Below, one piece after another: positions 56,125 through 64,000 of a stretch of 64,000 nucleotides of DNA. Source of the stretch: Spirochaetae bacterium HGW-Spirochaetae-3 (lineage in GTDB: Bacteria > Spirochaetota > Spirochaetia > Treponematales > UBA12059). Numbering within the stretch: position 1 is the stretch's first letter; the number at the start of each line of letters is the position of its first letter. Both the position numbers and the translations under genes were made by a program. Where the stretch lies: the NCBI GenBank assembly GCA_002839315.1, contig PGXV01000001.1, forward strand, positions 1 through 64,000, in the 5' to 3' direction. The notes beneath the pieces were generated by a model that had not been told where the DNA came from, did not search any database, and worked only from the letters and a program-made list of their open reading frames with translations.

Positions 56125-57123
56125 ATGGATCAACGCGACGATGGATCGGGCCATCCCGATTCCAACGGACGGGCGCGAGCTCACCGCCGCGCGAGAACGC
56201 CTCGGACCGAAATGATAGCGCGGGCCTTGGCCCGTACCGAGGAAGTCTTCGAGCGCCTCGGAGCGTATTCCTACCTGAGCACCCTCGACAAAGGGGATTT
56301 CTCCTACTACCGCGCGTTCTATACGGAATCGCTCCTCGAAATCGACTCGAGGATATCGGACGGCGTCCTCCGTCCCGTCGACCTGTCCGACTTCCCGCAG
56401 GTGGTCCGCTTCCCGGGCTATGACATAAACGCGGCGCTCTTCATAGGCTCATTCGATCCGTTCCAGATGACGCACCTGGCGACCGCCCTCCGGTTCCTCG
56501 CTTCCCCCGGCTCTTCGGCCCCCGTCGTATTCGTCGTGCCCGAGGGCCATGACAATCCCCGGAAGCCGCGAAAGAGTGATTATCGATATCGTTTCGAATT
56601 GCTCTCGATGCAGGTGCTCGGCGTATTCGATCCGCTGATCGTGCCGCTGGACATAGGCGAGGGCGCCGACACGATAGAAATCGTAAGGCGGTTCATAGCG
56701 ATGTTCCCGGGCGCGAAGGTGTCTATGACGCACCTGCTCGGATCGGACGTGCTGCCGATGGCGGCGTCGATGCTGCCGGTGGACATGAAGGCGTGGCGGG
56801 CTGAAGCGGAAGCCCGGCGTGTGGATTTCTCGTACAAAGCCTTCGTCGTCATCAGGGAAGGCTCGCCTTCGCCCGAGCCCCACGCGGTATCCGTACGGAA
56901 GCTAGGCTTGCCTATATACGTAGACGAAACCACGATAGGCGCTCCCTCCAGTAGCGATTTCCGTGAGAATCGCGCCTTCTCTATCGTGTTCCCTACTGAA
57001 TCGGTGATCAGGCACGTCGAGGTGCTATTCCGTTACAACCTTAACAAGCCATGGAGCGTCTGCGGCTTAGGGGACGGTCCGCCGAAGAAAGGCGCGACCC
57101 GGAATCGTTTAAGACTTTTGTAA
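56125..57123 (+). CDS. NadD-like nucleotidyltransferase with altered HxGH motif
   Basis: 332 residues. After about 105 N-terminal residues of unknown type comes the nucleotidyltransferase fold: INAALFIGSFDPFQMTHLAT, KSDYRYRFELLSMQVL, SMTHLLGSDVLPMAASMLP and the C-terminal IGAPSSSDFRENR, the equivalent of ISSTxxR. This resembles nicotinate-nucleotide adenylyltransferase. The HxGH motif reads QMTH, so the first catalytic His is Gln. Activity may be changed or lost. The ATG at 56125 was chosen from -10 spacing; ATGs at 56056 and 56116 are alternatives. It is followed by adk on the same strand. Confidence 0.75.
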   Translation: MDQRDDGSGHPDSNGRARAHRRARTPRTEMIARALARTEEVFERLGAYSYLSTLDKGDFSYYRAFYTESLLEIDSRISDGVLRPVDLSDFPQVVRFPGYDINAALFIGSFDPFQMTHLATALRFLASPGSSAPVVFVVPEGHDNPRKPRKSDYRYRFELLSMQVLGVFDPLIVPLDIGEGADTIEIVRRFIAMFPGAKVSMTHLLGSDVLPMAASMLPVDMKAWRAEAEARRVDFSYKAFVVIREGSPSPEPHAVSVRKLGLPIYVDETTIGAPSSSDFRENRAFSIVFPTESVIRHVEVLFRYNLNKPWSVCGLGDGPPKKGATRNRLRLL

Positions 57124-57150
57124 TATGAATCTATATTCATATGCTATACT
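57123..57150 (+). promoter_or_regulatory. adk promoter with 20-bp palindrome
   Basis: ATATGAAT-CTAT-ATTCATAT (57123-57142, perfect arms) abuts the -10 box TATACT (57145-57150) and occupies the spacer region. Predicted RNA start near 57157 gives a leader of about 50 bases with GAGGAG before the ATG. The palindrome may be an operator; as RNA it would be a weak AU hairpin after the preceding stop. Confidence 0.5.
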
Positions 57151-57205
57151 ACGCGCCGTTGCATAGTCTCGAGTACGATCTATAGTCCAGAGGAGCGTAT
57201 CGATC

Positions 57206-57856
57206 ATGAAATTCGTATTCTTCGGAGCACCAGGCGCGGGCAAGGGAACGATGGCGGCCAAGGCGGCGGCGGCTTTCGGGTTCCCGCATATATCGACTGG
57301 CGAGATATTCAGGGGAGCCATGAGGGACGGGACGCCGCTCGGACTCAAGGTCAAGGCGATCATAGAGTCGGGAGGCCTCGTATCGGACGAGCTGACCATA
57401 GGCCTCGTACGCGAGCGCCTCGCCATGCCGGACGCCGCAAAGGGTTGGCTGCTCGACGGCTTTCCCCGGACGATAGCCCAGGCCGAGGCGCTCGCGTCGT
57501 TCTGCCCCGAGGATTACGTCATCGATCTCGAGGTGACCGACGCCAAGGTCGTAGAACGTTTGTCGGGCCGTCGCATGTGCCGGAGTTGCGGCCGTAGCTT
57601 CCATACGCGTTTCATGCCTCCGTCAAAGCCCGGGCTCTGCGACGACTGCGGCGGAGAGCTGTACGTGCGCGACGACGACCGCGAGGAGTCGGTACGCGTG
57701 CGCCTGGAGAACTACCGCGCCCAGACCGCCCCGCTGGTCGGCTTATACAAGGCGCGCGGCACGCTGGTGCCGGTAGACGGAGAGAGTTCCGCCGACGCCG
57801 TCTGGTCCGTGCTGCATGTCGTCATGAATCGCCTGATAGCCGCCGAAAAGGCCTGA
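57206..57856 (+). CDS. adk: Adenylate kinase
   Basis: 216 residues, the standard long-LID form. P-loop GAPGAGKGT (7-15), AMP site STGEIFRGAMR, GWLLDGFPRT, and a zinc-binding LID with C125, C128, C145 and C148 (MCRSCGRSFHTRF, GLCDDCGGEL). It converts ATP + AMP to 2 ADP. GAGGAG precedes the ATG. Six of its eight Ile codons are ATA, notable in a GC-rich genome. It is followed by the alpha-2-macroglobulin gene, which has a separate promoter. Confidence 0.97.
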   Translation: MKFVFFGAPGAGKGTMAAKAAAAFGFPHISTGEIFRGAMRDGTPLGLKVKAIIESGGLVSDELTIGLVRERLAMPDAAKGWLLDGFPRTIAQAEALASFCPEDYVIDLEVTDAKVVERLSGRRMCRSCGRSFHTRFMPPSKPGLCDDCGGELYVRDDDREESVRVRLENYRAQTAPLVGLYKARGTLVPVDGESSADAVWSVLHVVMNRLIAAEKA

Positions 57857-57875
57857 TCCTTTAGGCGCATCACGC

Positions 57876-57926
57876 TATACTACAAGCATCTCGACAGGCG
57901 CGGCCCGGATACCCGGCGCCGCGCTC
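57876..57926 (+). promoter_or_regulatory. Promoter and leader hairpin of the alpha-2-macroglobulin gene
   Basis: TATACT (57876-57881) follows the adk stop. A strong hairpin, GCGCGGC-CCGG (57898-57908) with CCGG-C-GCCGCGC (57913-57924) around ATAC, then lies in the 5' leader about 30 bases before the ATG. It might instead end the adk transcript (TCTTGTGTG follows). Confidence 0.4.
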
Positions 57927-57955
57927 TTGTGTGCGATATCCCGAAAGGAATTCAG

Positions 57956-60900
57956 ATGCGCCGCCAGTTCAGAGCAATCCGACTACTCGTTCTCATTATC
58001 GTAACGGCCACGGCCGTCGCCTCCTGCGCCCGCGACGCCCGCTATAAGGGTTCCAAGGCTCCCGACCCGTCCTTCGTCGTGGCTCACAGCGACGGTATCG
58101 TATCGCGCTACGCCGATATAAGCGTGGTGCTCGGTACCGGACGCGACGCCGCGAGGCTGGAAGGCGCCAACCCGTTCAGCTTCGAGCCGGCCCTGGCGGG
58201 ATCGGTACGTTGGAGCGAGGACGGTAGCCGCGCCGATTTCATGCCAGGCTCGCCGCTCGAGCCGGGTCGTACCTACAAGGCCGTCTTCGACTTCGCGGCG
58301 ATAGGCGAGCCCGGGAACGGATGGTTCTCCTTCAAGGTGCGCGCGGCGGAACCGGGCTTGTCGGTGACGCCCGGCGCGCTGTACGCGGCGTACGACGGTA
58401 GCCTGTCGCTCGACGGATCCCTCCGTTCCGATGACGCGCCGTCGACCGCCGACGTCGAGCGCCTCGTGACCGCAACGCTGGGAGGAGCGTCCCTCGATGT
58501 TTCGTGGAGCCACGAGGGCGACGGATCGCATCGCTTCACGGTCAAGCGGATACCGCGGGGCGGCTCCGACGCTACCATGACCCTGTCGTGGGACGGCAAG
58601 CCGATCGGCTCCAAAGCGAAGGGCTCGACGGAATACCGCGTTCCGGCCGAGGATAGCTTCGAGCTGCTGTCGGTGACGGGTCCCGAGGCGGGCGGGCCCG
58701 CGTGCCTCAACGTCGCGTTCAGCGCCCCGGTCGAGAAGGACCAGGACTTCCGCGGCCTCATCCGGGCCTCGGGCGCCGGCGACCTCCGCTACGAGGCCGA
58801 GGGAGGCCTCGTCCGCGTCTATTCGTCGCTTCGCTGGCCCGAGGACGTCGACGTGACCGTCGAGCGCGGCCTCAGAGGCGGCGCCGGGAGCGCTATCGCG
58901 ATCCCGGTGACGGCGACGGTACGCTTCGATTGGGAGAAGCCCGAAGTGCGCTTCCAATCCGGCGGCGTCATCGTGCCGTCCAGCCAGGGGACGCGAGTCG
59001 TGCTGGAGACCAAGAACCTCGCCAAGGTGTACGTCGAGGCGCTGCGGGTCTACGGCGACAACATGCTGCAGTTCCTGCAGGTCAACGAGCTCGACGGCGC
59101 CAAGGAGCTCAAGCGGGTAGGCGACGTGGTCTGGAGCCAGGAGATAGACCTGGGCTGGACCGACGACGAGAAGAACCAGTGGGTCCCGTACGCGCTCGAC
59201 CTGTCGCCGCTGCTCGCGAAGCATCCCGACGGGCTCTTCCAGCTGCGCGTCGCGTTCGGCCACGAGCATATCCGCTACGTCAGCCCTAACGATCATTCCA
59301 GCCTCGGCAAATGGACCTTCCCGCCGGTGACCATCCGCGACGGAGGCGACGAGTCGTCGTACTGGGACTACTACGAGGCGTGGTTCGACTGGGACGAGTA
59401 CTATCGCTATCGCGACGACCCGGCCCATCCGGCCTTCTACGTTCAGCGATACGGCCGCGATCGTACCGCCAGGCGCAACGTGCTCGTCTCGGACGTCGCC
59501 CTGTCCGCGAAGCGCGACGTCGAAGGCGCCTGGCATATCGCAGCGAGCGACCTTCGCAGCGCCCGCCCCCTGTCCGGGGCAAGGATAGCGCTCTACGGCT
59601 ACTCGATGCGCGAGGTCGCCTCGGCGGTAGCGGATAGGAACGGGCTCGCCGTGCTCAGTCCGGCGACGGACGCCGGAGCCGAGCCGTTCTTCGCCGTGGC
59701 GGAGATGGCCGGAGCGAAGACCGGCCGGGAGCGCGGATACCTCAAGCTGTCGTCGTCCCAGGCGCTCGCCGTCAGCCACTTCGACGTCGGCGGCGAGAAG
59801 GCCGAGTCCGGCGTCAAGGGCTTCATCTACGGCGAGCGGGGTGTCTGGCGCCCCGGCGACGATATACACCTATGCTTCGTGCTGTACGACAGGAGGGGGA
59901 CGCTACCGGCCGACCATCCGGTGCGCTTCGAGCTGGAGAACCCGCTCGGTCAGGTCGTCAGGCAGGCTACCCTTACCCGGTCGGTAGGCGGTTTCTATTA
60001 TATCAAGACAGGCACCGACCAGAGTTCGCCGACCGGTACCTGGACCGCCAGGGTCAGCGTCGGCGGCAAGACCTTCTCCAAGGCGGTCAAGGTCGAGACC
60101 GTGATGCCCAATCGCCTCAAGCTGTCCCTCGACTACGGCGCGGCGCCGTACGTGGCCGCCGACCTGACCGAGATGGGCATCAAGGCCGCGTGGCTACACG
60201 GCGCCCCCGCTCCCGGGCTCAAGGCCGACGTCTCCATGGTCGTCTCCGCGTCGGGCAAGTCGCCGGGCGACTATCCCGGCTTCTCGTTCCAGGATCCGCT
60301 GCGCGTGGCGGCCAGTCAGCGCAAGGTCCTGTACGAGGGCTACCTGGACGGCTCCGGCGCGGCCCGGTTCCGCGTCGACCTTTCGTCCGACTCCGAGGCC
60401 CCGGGTCCCCTGACCGCCAGCTTCCTGTCCAGGGCGTTCGAGCGGTCCGGCCTGTTCTCCAGCGAGCAGTTCTCGGTGGACTTCCATCCCTACTCCCGTT
60501 ACGTCGGCGTCAAGCTGCCCGAGGGCGACGCTTCCCGAGGCATGCTGCTGACCGACAAGGACCATCCCGTGGAGATCCTCCTCGTCGACCGCGACGGTAA
60601 GCCCGCCGGGGACGGCCGCGTCGACGTGAGCGTATACAAGCTCGAGTGGCGCTGGTGGTGGGAAAAGGGCCAGGAGAGCCTGGCAGAGCGGGCCTCGGAC
60701 ATCTACAGCCGCCAGATCCAGAAGGACAGCGTCGTCGTAAAGAACGGACGGGGCTCGTGGAAGCTCAAGATCAAGTACCCCGAATGGGGACGCTACATGA
60801 TACGCGTCTCCGACGCGTCCGGCGGGCACGCCGCGGGCAAGGTCTTCTATATAGACTGGCCGGGCTGGGCCGGCCGAGGCAAGGGCGAGGGCGGCGGCTC

Positions 60901-63559
60901 CGCGGTGATGCTGTCGATGAGCGCGGACAAGGACAAGTATTCCGTCGGCGACCCGGTTCGCGTGAGCTTCCCGTCCAACAAGGAAGGCCGCGCGTTCGTG
61001 ACCGTAGAGCGCGCGGGCCGAGTGCTCAGGGAAGAGTGGATAGACGCTGCAGCCGGAACGACCGTCTACGAATTCAAGGCGACCCCCGATATGGCTCCCA
61101 ACGTCTACGTGTACGCGTCGTTCGTGCAGCCCCACCTGCAGACCCTGAACGACCTGCCGATACGGCTCTACGGCGTCGTCCCGGTGATGGTCGAGGATTC
61201 CGCCACGAGGCTGGACCCGGTGATAGCCGCCCCGGCGGCCCTCGAACCCATGAAGACGGCGACCGTCTCCGTATCCGAGCGCTCGGGCAAGGCCATGACC
61301 TATACGCTCGCCGTCGTCGACGAGGGGCTGCTCGGCATAACGCGCTATCAGACCCCGAACCCGTGGGACGAGTTCTACAAGAAAGAGGCCAGCCTCCTTC
61401 AATCGTTCGACCTGTACAAGGACGTCGCCGGCGCATACTCGGGCAAGCTCCAGACGCTCATATCGATAGGCGGCTCGGAATTCGGCGACGCCGGGGGCAC
61501 GCGCAAGATCAGCCGGTTCCCGCCCGTCGTCAAGTACCTGGGGCCGTTCTCACTGGCGAAGGGCGCGAAGGCTACCCACGATATAGCGCTCGGGCCGTAC
61601 GTCGGCGCGGTACGCTTCATGGTCGTCGCGGGGACTCCGGACGGCGCGTACGGCAAGGCCGAGCTGGAGACGCCGGTGCGGGCCGAGCTGATGGCCTATA
61701 TGACCGCGCCCCGCGTACTCGGGCCGGGGGAGCGGTTGACGGTGCCCGTCTCGCTGCTCGGCTTCATGGGCAGGGGCGCCCAGGCGGTCGTGACCCTGAG
61801 GGCCGAAGGCGACGCGTCCGTCGTCGGCGAATCCTCCAGGACCGTCGTGTTCGCCGAGGAGGGCGAGCAGTCGACATCCTTCGAGGTCATAGCGTCGGAT
61901 AAGGCCGGAGCGACGCGCCTGTCGGTCGTGGCGACCGGGCCGGGAGGCCGGGTATCGTCGCAGAGCGTCGAACTTCAGGTACGCTCTGCTGCGGTGCCGG
62001 TAACGACCGTGACGGCCGCGATGCTCGCGGGCAAGTCATCGAGCGTCGTAGAAGCGCCTTTACCCGGTATAGCCGGCTCCAACGAGGCTTGGCTCGAGCT
62101 GTCGCTCGTACCGCCTATCGACCTGTCCGGCCGACTGTCGTACCTGATAGGCTATCCCCACGGCTGCGGCGAGCAGACCGTCAGCAAGGCCTTCCCACAG
62201 CTGTTCCTCGCGGACGCGATGAGCCTGACGCCCGAGCAGGCCGAGGCGGCGCGCGCCAACGTGGCCGCCGGCATAACGAAGATGGCCGGCTTCCAGACGA
62301 CCCGCGGCGGCTTCGTGTTCTGGCCCGGCTCCTACGAGGAGAGCGCCTGGCTCTCCGTCTACGTGACGCATTTCCTGACGATGGCCAGGCGTCAAGGCTA
62401 TACGGTGCCCGACACCCTCATGGACCCGGCGATAGCCTACCTGAAGACCCAGGCCTCGGCATGGAACGCCCAGGCGGACTACTCGAAGGCCGAGCAGGCT
62501 TACCGGCTGTACGTGCTGGCGCTCGCCGGTAGCCCTGATATCGCATCGATGAACCGCTTCATGGAATACGGCCCCCATCCGGTCGCGGCGCTATACCAGG
62601 CGGCCGCGGCTTACGCGCTGTCCGGCATGCGCGACCGCGCGCAGTCGATCCTCGGGGAGGCCCCTACGAACGTGACGCCGTACGCGGGCATGGACAGGGT
62701 CTACGGTTCCGTCCTGCGGGACCGTGCCATCGTGCTCGACGCGTTCAACGCCCTCGGAGACGGCGCGAGGGGGCTGCCGATGTTCAAGCGCATCGCCGAG
62801 GACCTGTCGTCCGGTTCCGGGTACTCTACCCAGGACCTGAGCTACGCGCTCATCGCCTCCCTGCCGTATATGCGCGCCGCGTACGGCGCGGCATCCGGCG
62901 GTTCGGCCTCGGTGCGGTACGCCTACGAAGGCGGCTCGGGCACGGTCGCGCTGTCCAAGGCGATCGCGCGGGTTCCGCTCGCGGCTGGCTCGGGAACGCT
63001 GTCCGTACGGCTCGATAGCGCGGCGACAGCGCCGGTATACGCGCGCGTCGTCGCGACGGGTACGCCGGCGCCGGGGACCGAGAGTCGGCGGGCGACGGGT
63101 CTCGCGATAGGCGTGCGCTACCTCGACGCCTCGGAAGCCTCGGTCGATCCGGCGCTGCTGCCGTTCGGCAGCGACCTGATCGTAGATCTTTCGGTTAGGA
63201 ATACCTATGGCGAGGACCTGTCCGACGTCGCCCTGACCTTCAGGTCGCCTTCGGGCTGGGAGATAGCCAACCTCAGGATTGGGCGCTCGGGCGACGGAGA
63301 CGCGCTGTCGCCGTCGCAGTACGACTATCAGGATTCCCGCGACGATCGCGTAATGACGTATTTCGGGCTCAAGCGAGGCGAGACGAAGCGTTTCAGGTTC
63401 TACGTGAACAAGACCTACGAGGGCGAGTTCTTCCTGCCCGCCGTAACGGCTGAGGCGATGTACAGGCCCGAGGTGTTCGCGGTCCTACCCGGTCGCTCAT
63501 TGCCGAAACCGACGACAAGGCCGACCGTCAATCCCAATAGCCGCGGCCTGCGGCCTTGA
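57956..63559 (+). CDS. Bacterial alpha-2-macroglobulin family lipoprotein with thioester
   Basis: 1,867 residues. The ATG at 57956 has AAAGGA upstream. The signal peptide (LLVLIIVTATAVASC) gives lipidation at Cys24. The body is a chain of macroglobulin beta domains, with an MG2-type segment GVWRPGDDIHLCFVLYDRRG, a bait-like low-complexity stretch (GRGKGEGGGSAV) and an alpha-2-macroglobulin core YTLAVVDEGLLGITRYQTPN. The thioester motif GYPHGCGEQTVSKAFPQLF (C1404, Q1407) is intact, followed by an alpha/alpha-toroid TED domain. It should trap attacking proteases in the periplasm, like E. coli YfhM. The pbpC gene follows directly, the known partner arrangement. Confidence 0.96.
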   Translation: MRRQFRAIRLLVLIIVTATAVASCARDARYKGSKAPDPSFVVAHSDGIVSRYADISVVLGTGRDAARLEGANPFSFEPALAGSVRWSEDGSRADFMPGSPLEPGRTYKAVFDFAAIGEPGNGWFSFKVRAAEPGLSVTPGALYAAYDGSLSLDGSLRSDDAPSTADVERLVTATLGGASLDVSWSHEGDGSHRFTVKRIPRGGSDATMTLSWDGKPIGSKAKGSTEYRVPAEDSFELLSVTGPEAGGPACLNVAFSAPVEKDQDFRGLIRASGAGDLRYEAEGGLVRVYSSLRWPEDVDVTVERGLRGGAGSAIAIPVTATVRFDWEKPEVRFQSGGVIVPSSQGTRVVLETKNLAKVYVEALRVYGDNMLQFLQVNELDGAKELKRVGDVVWSQEIDLGWTDDEKNQWVPYALDLSPLLAKHPDGLFQLRVAFGHEHIRYVSPNDHSSLGKWTFPPVTIRDGGDESSYWDYYEAWFDWDEYYRYRDDPAHPAFYVQRYGRDRTARRNVLVSDVALSAKRDVEGAWHIAASDLRSARPLSGARIALYGYSMREVASAVADRNGLAVLSPATDAGAEPFFAVAEMAGAKTGRERGYLKLSSSQALAVSHFDVGGEKAESGVKGFIYGERGVWRPGDDIHLCFVLYDRRGTLPADHPVRFELENPLGQVVRQATLTRSVGGFYYIKTGTDQSSPTGTWTARVSVGGKTFSKAVKVETVMPNRLKLSLDYGAAPYVAADLTEMGIKAAWLHGAPAPGLKADVSMVVSASGKSPGDYPGFSFQDPLRVAASQRKVLYEGYLDGSGAARFRVDLSSDSEAPGPLTASFLSRAFERSGLFSSEQFSVDFHPYSRYVGVKLPEGDASRGMLLTDKDHPVEILLVDRDGKPAGDGRVDVSVYKLEWRWWWEKGQESLAERASDIYSRQIQKDSVVVKNGRGSWKLKIKYPEWGRYMIRVSDASGGHAAGKVFYIDWPGWAGRGKGEGGGSAVMLSMSADKDKYSVGDPVRVSFPSNKEGRAFVTVERAGRVLREEWIDAAAGTTVYEFKATPDMAPNVYVYASFVQPHLQTLNDLPIRLYGVVPVMVEDSATRLDPVIAAPAALEPMKTATVSVSERSGKAMTYTLAVVDEGLLGITRYQTPNPWDEFYKKEASLLQSFDLYKDVAGAYSGKLQTLISIGGSEFGDAGGTRKISRFPPVVKYLGPFSLAKGAKATHDIALGPYVGAVRFMVVAGTPDGAYGKAELETPVRAELMAYMTAPRVLGPGERLTVPVSLLGFMGRGAQAVVTLRAEGDASVVGESSRTVVFAEEGEQSTSFEVIASDKAGATRLSVVATGPGGRVSSQSVELQVRSAAVPVTTVTAAMLAGKSSSVVEAPLPGIAGSNEAWLELSLVPPIDLSGRLSYLIGYPHGCGEQTVSKAFPQLFLADAMSLTPEQAEAARANVAAGITKMAGFQTTRGGFVFWPGSYEESAWLSVYVTHFLTMARRQGYTVPDTLMDPAIAYLKTQASAWNAQADYSKAEQAYRLYVLALAGSPDIASMNRFMEYGPHPVAALYQAAAAYALSGMRDRAQSILGEAPTNVTPYAGMDRVYGSVLRDRAIVLDAFNALGDGARGLPMFKRIAEDLSSGSGYSTQDLSYALIASLPYMRAAYGAASGGSASVRYAYEGGSGTVALSKAIARVPLAAGSGTLSVRLDSAATAPVYARVVATGTPAPGTESRRATGLAIGVRYLDASEASVDPALLPFGSDLIVDLSVRNTYGEDLSDVALTFRSPSGWEIANLRIGRSGDGDALSPSQYDYQDSRDDRVMTYFGLKRGETKRFRFYVNKTYEGEFFLPAVTAEAMYRPEVFAVLPGRSLPKPTTRPTVNPNSRGLRP

Positions 63560-63585
63560 AGACGGGCTTTCGCCGCGGACGGGCC

Positions 63586-64000
63586 ATGTCCGCCTCGGCG
63601 TTCGCCGTTCGCTTCCTCGGCGCAGCGGCGGCCAAGGCCGTTCGCGGCGCTGGTATAAGCGCTGCCTGGGCACGGGGGCGGGACGCGGCTCCGGCCCTGG
63701 CGGGAGCCGCGCTGTTCGCGTTCGCGCTCGTCGCCTTCGATCCGTCGCCGCGCGAGGCGCCTCCGTACTCCAATGCCGTGTACGCCGAGTCGGGGGAGCT
63801 CCTCGGCGCCAAGGCGGCCTCGGACGGGCAGTGGCGGCTGGCCGCGTCCTCCGCGGCGCCGGCCCGGTACACCGAGGCTCTCGTCGCGTACGAGGACCGG
63901 CGTTTCTACGGGCACGCCGGCTTCGATCCGCTGGCCATAGCGAGGGCGGCCCTATCTAACGTCAGGGCGGGCCGGATCGTGTCGGGCGGCTCGACTATTA
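63586..64000 (+). CDS. pbpC: Penicillin-binding protein 1C, N-terminal part (truncated by window end)
   Basis: 138 residues are visible before the window ends. A transmembrane segment (ALAGAALFAFALVAFDP) is followed by the start of the glycosyltransferase GT51 domain: YEDRRFYGHAGFDPLAIARA (catalytic Glu motif) and VSGGSTI. Such enzymes polymerise glycan strands for peptidoglycan. I chose the ATG at 63586; a TTG at 63556 overlapping the upstream stop as TTGA is an equally possible start, given similar overlaps elsewhere here. Pairing with a thioester macroglobulin identifies it as PBP1C rather than PBP1A/B. Confidence 0.9.
   Translation, partial: MSASAFAVRFLGAAAAKAVRGAGISAAWARGRDAAPALAGAALFAFALVAFDPSPREAPPYSNAVYAESGELLGAKAASDGQWRLAASSAAPARYTEALVAYEDRRFYGHAGFDPLAIARAALSNVRAGRIVSGGSTI

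Overview
The window is 64 kb of GC-rich bacterial chromosome (roughly 60-65% G+C by eye), densely packed with genes on both strands. It most likely comes from a spirochaete of the Treponema/Spirochaeta kind. That assignment is an inference from gene content: a DUF5312-type protein, several lipoproteins with relaxed lipoboxes, large surface proteins with a FlgD-like C-terminal fold, and a soluble NAD(P)-linked [FeFe]-hydrogenase expected in an anaerobe. I found no rRNA, tRNA, CRISPR array, insertion sequence or prophage, so this looks like core chromosome with a few accessory loci.

Layout. 1-5.5 kb: 3' part of a giant surface protein facing a lipoprotein across a perfect 20-bp inverted-repeat terminator. 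5.7-10.2 kb: DUF3788 protein, DUF362 ferredoxin-like protein, family B DNA polymerase. 10.2-18.0 kb (minus strand): FG-GAP lipoprotein, membrane-anchored 7TM-LuxR regulator, an in-frame threonine aldolase/SagB-type nitroreductase fusion, a small parvulin and an alanine-type aminotransferase. 18-24.5 kb: hflX, DUF5312, birA, glmS and a lipoprotein. 24.5-35.7 kb: peptidases (M20, PepT, PepF), a YfcC transporter, a broken HAD gene, an alpha/beta hydrolase lacking its nucleophilic serine, a 13-copy 21-bp array, a DUF6765/lipoprotein pair and gpsA. 35.7-40.4 kb: two zinc-ribbon genes (one apparently starting at CTG), a cupin, and clpA with a YbjN-like partner. 40.5-45.9 kb: MobA/MocA-like transferase, an iron/cobalamin-type ABC importer, lipoamide dehydrogenase and ogt. 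46-50.4 kb: dnaE and a HAD phosphatase. 50.4-55.9 kb: the hydCBA operon, in which HydB is fused to a GltD-like NAD(P)H oxidoreductase. 56-64 kb: NadD-like nucleotidyltransferase, adk, a thioester alpha-2-macroglobulin lipoprotein and the start of pbpC.

How it works together. HydABC should couple H2 metabolism to NAD(H), ferredoxin and, through the fused module, possibly NADP(H). The A2M/PBP1C pair is an envelope-protection and repair module. The several peptidases and the YfcC carrier suggest peptide or amino-acid use.

Two expression features run through the window. Many first genes have a good -10 box only 6-9 bases before the start codon and no Shine-Dalgarno sequence, as expected of leaderless mRNAs. 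Genes inside operons often overlap as NTGA, with ATG, GTG, TTG and even CTG as the start. Start sites given here were chosen from Shine-Dalgarno or -10 spacing and sometimes differ from the longest open frame.
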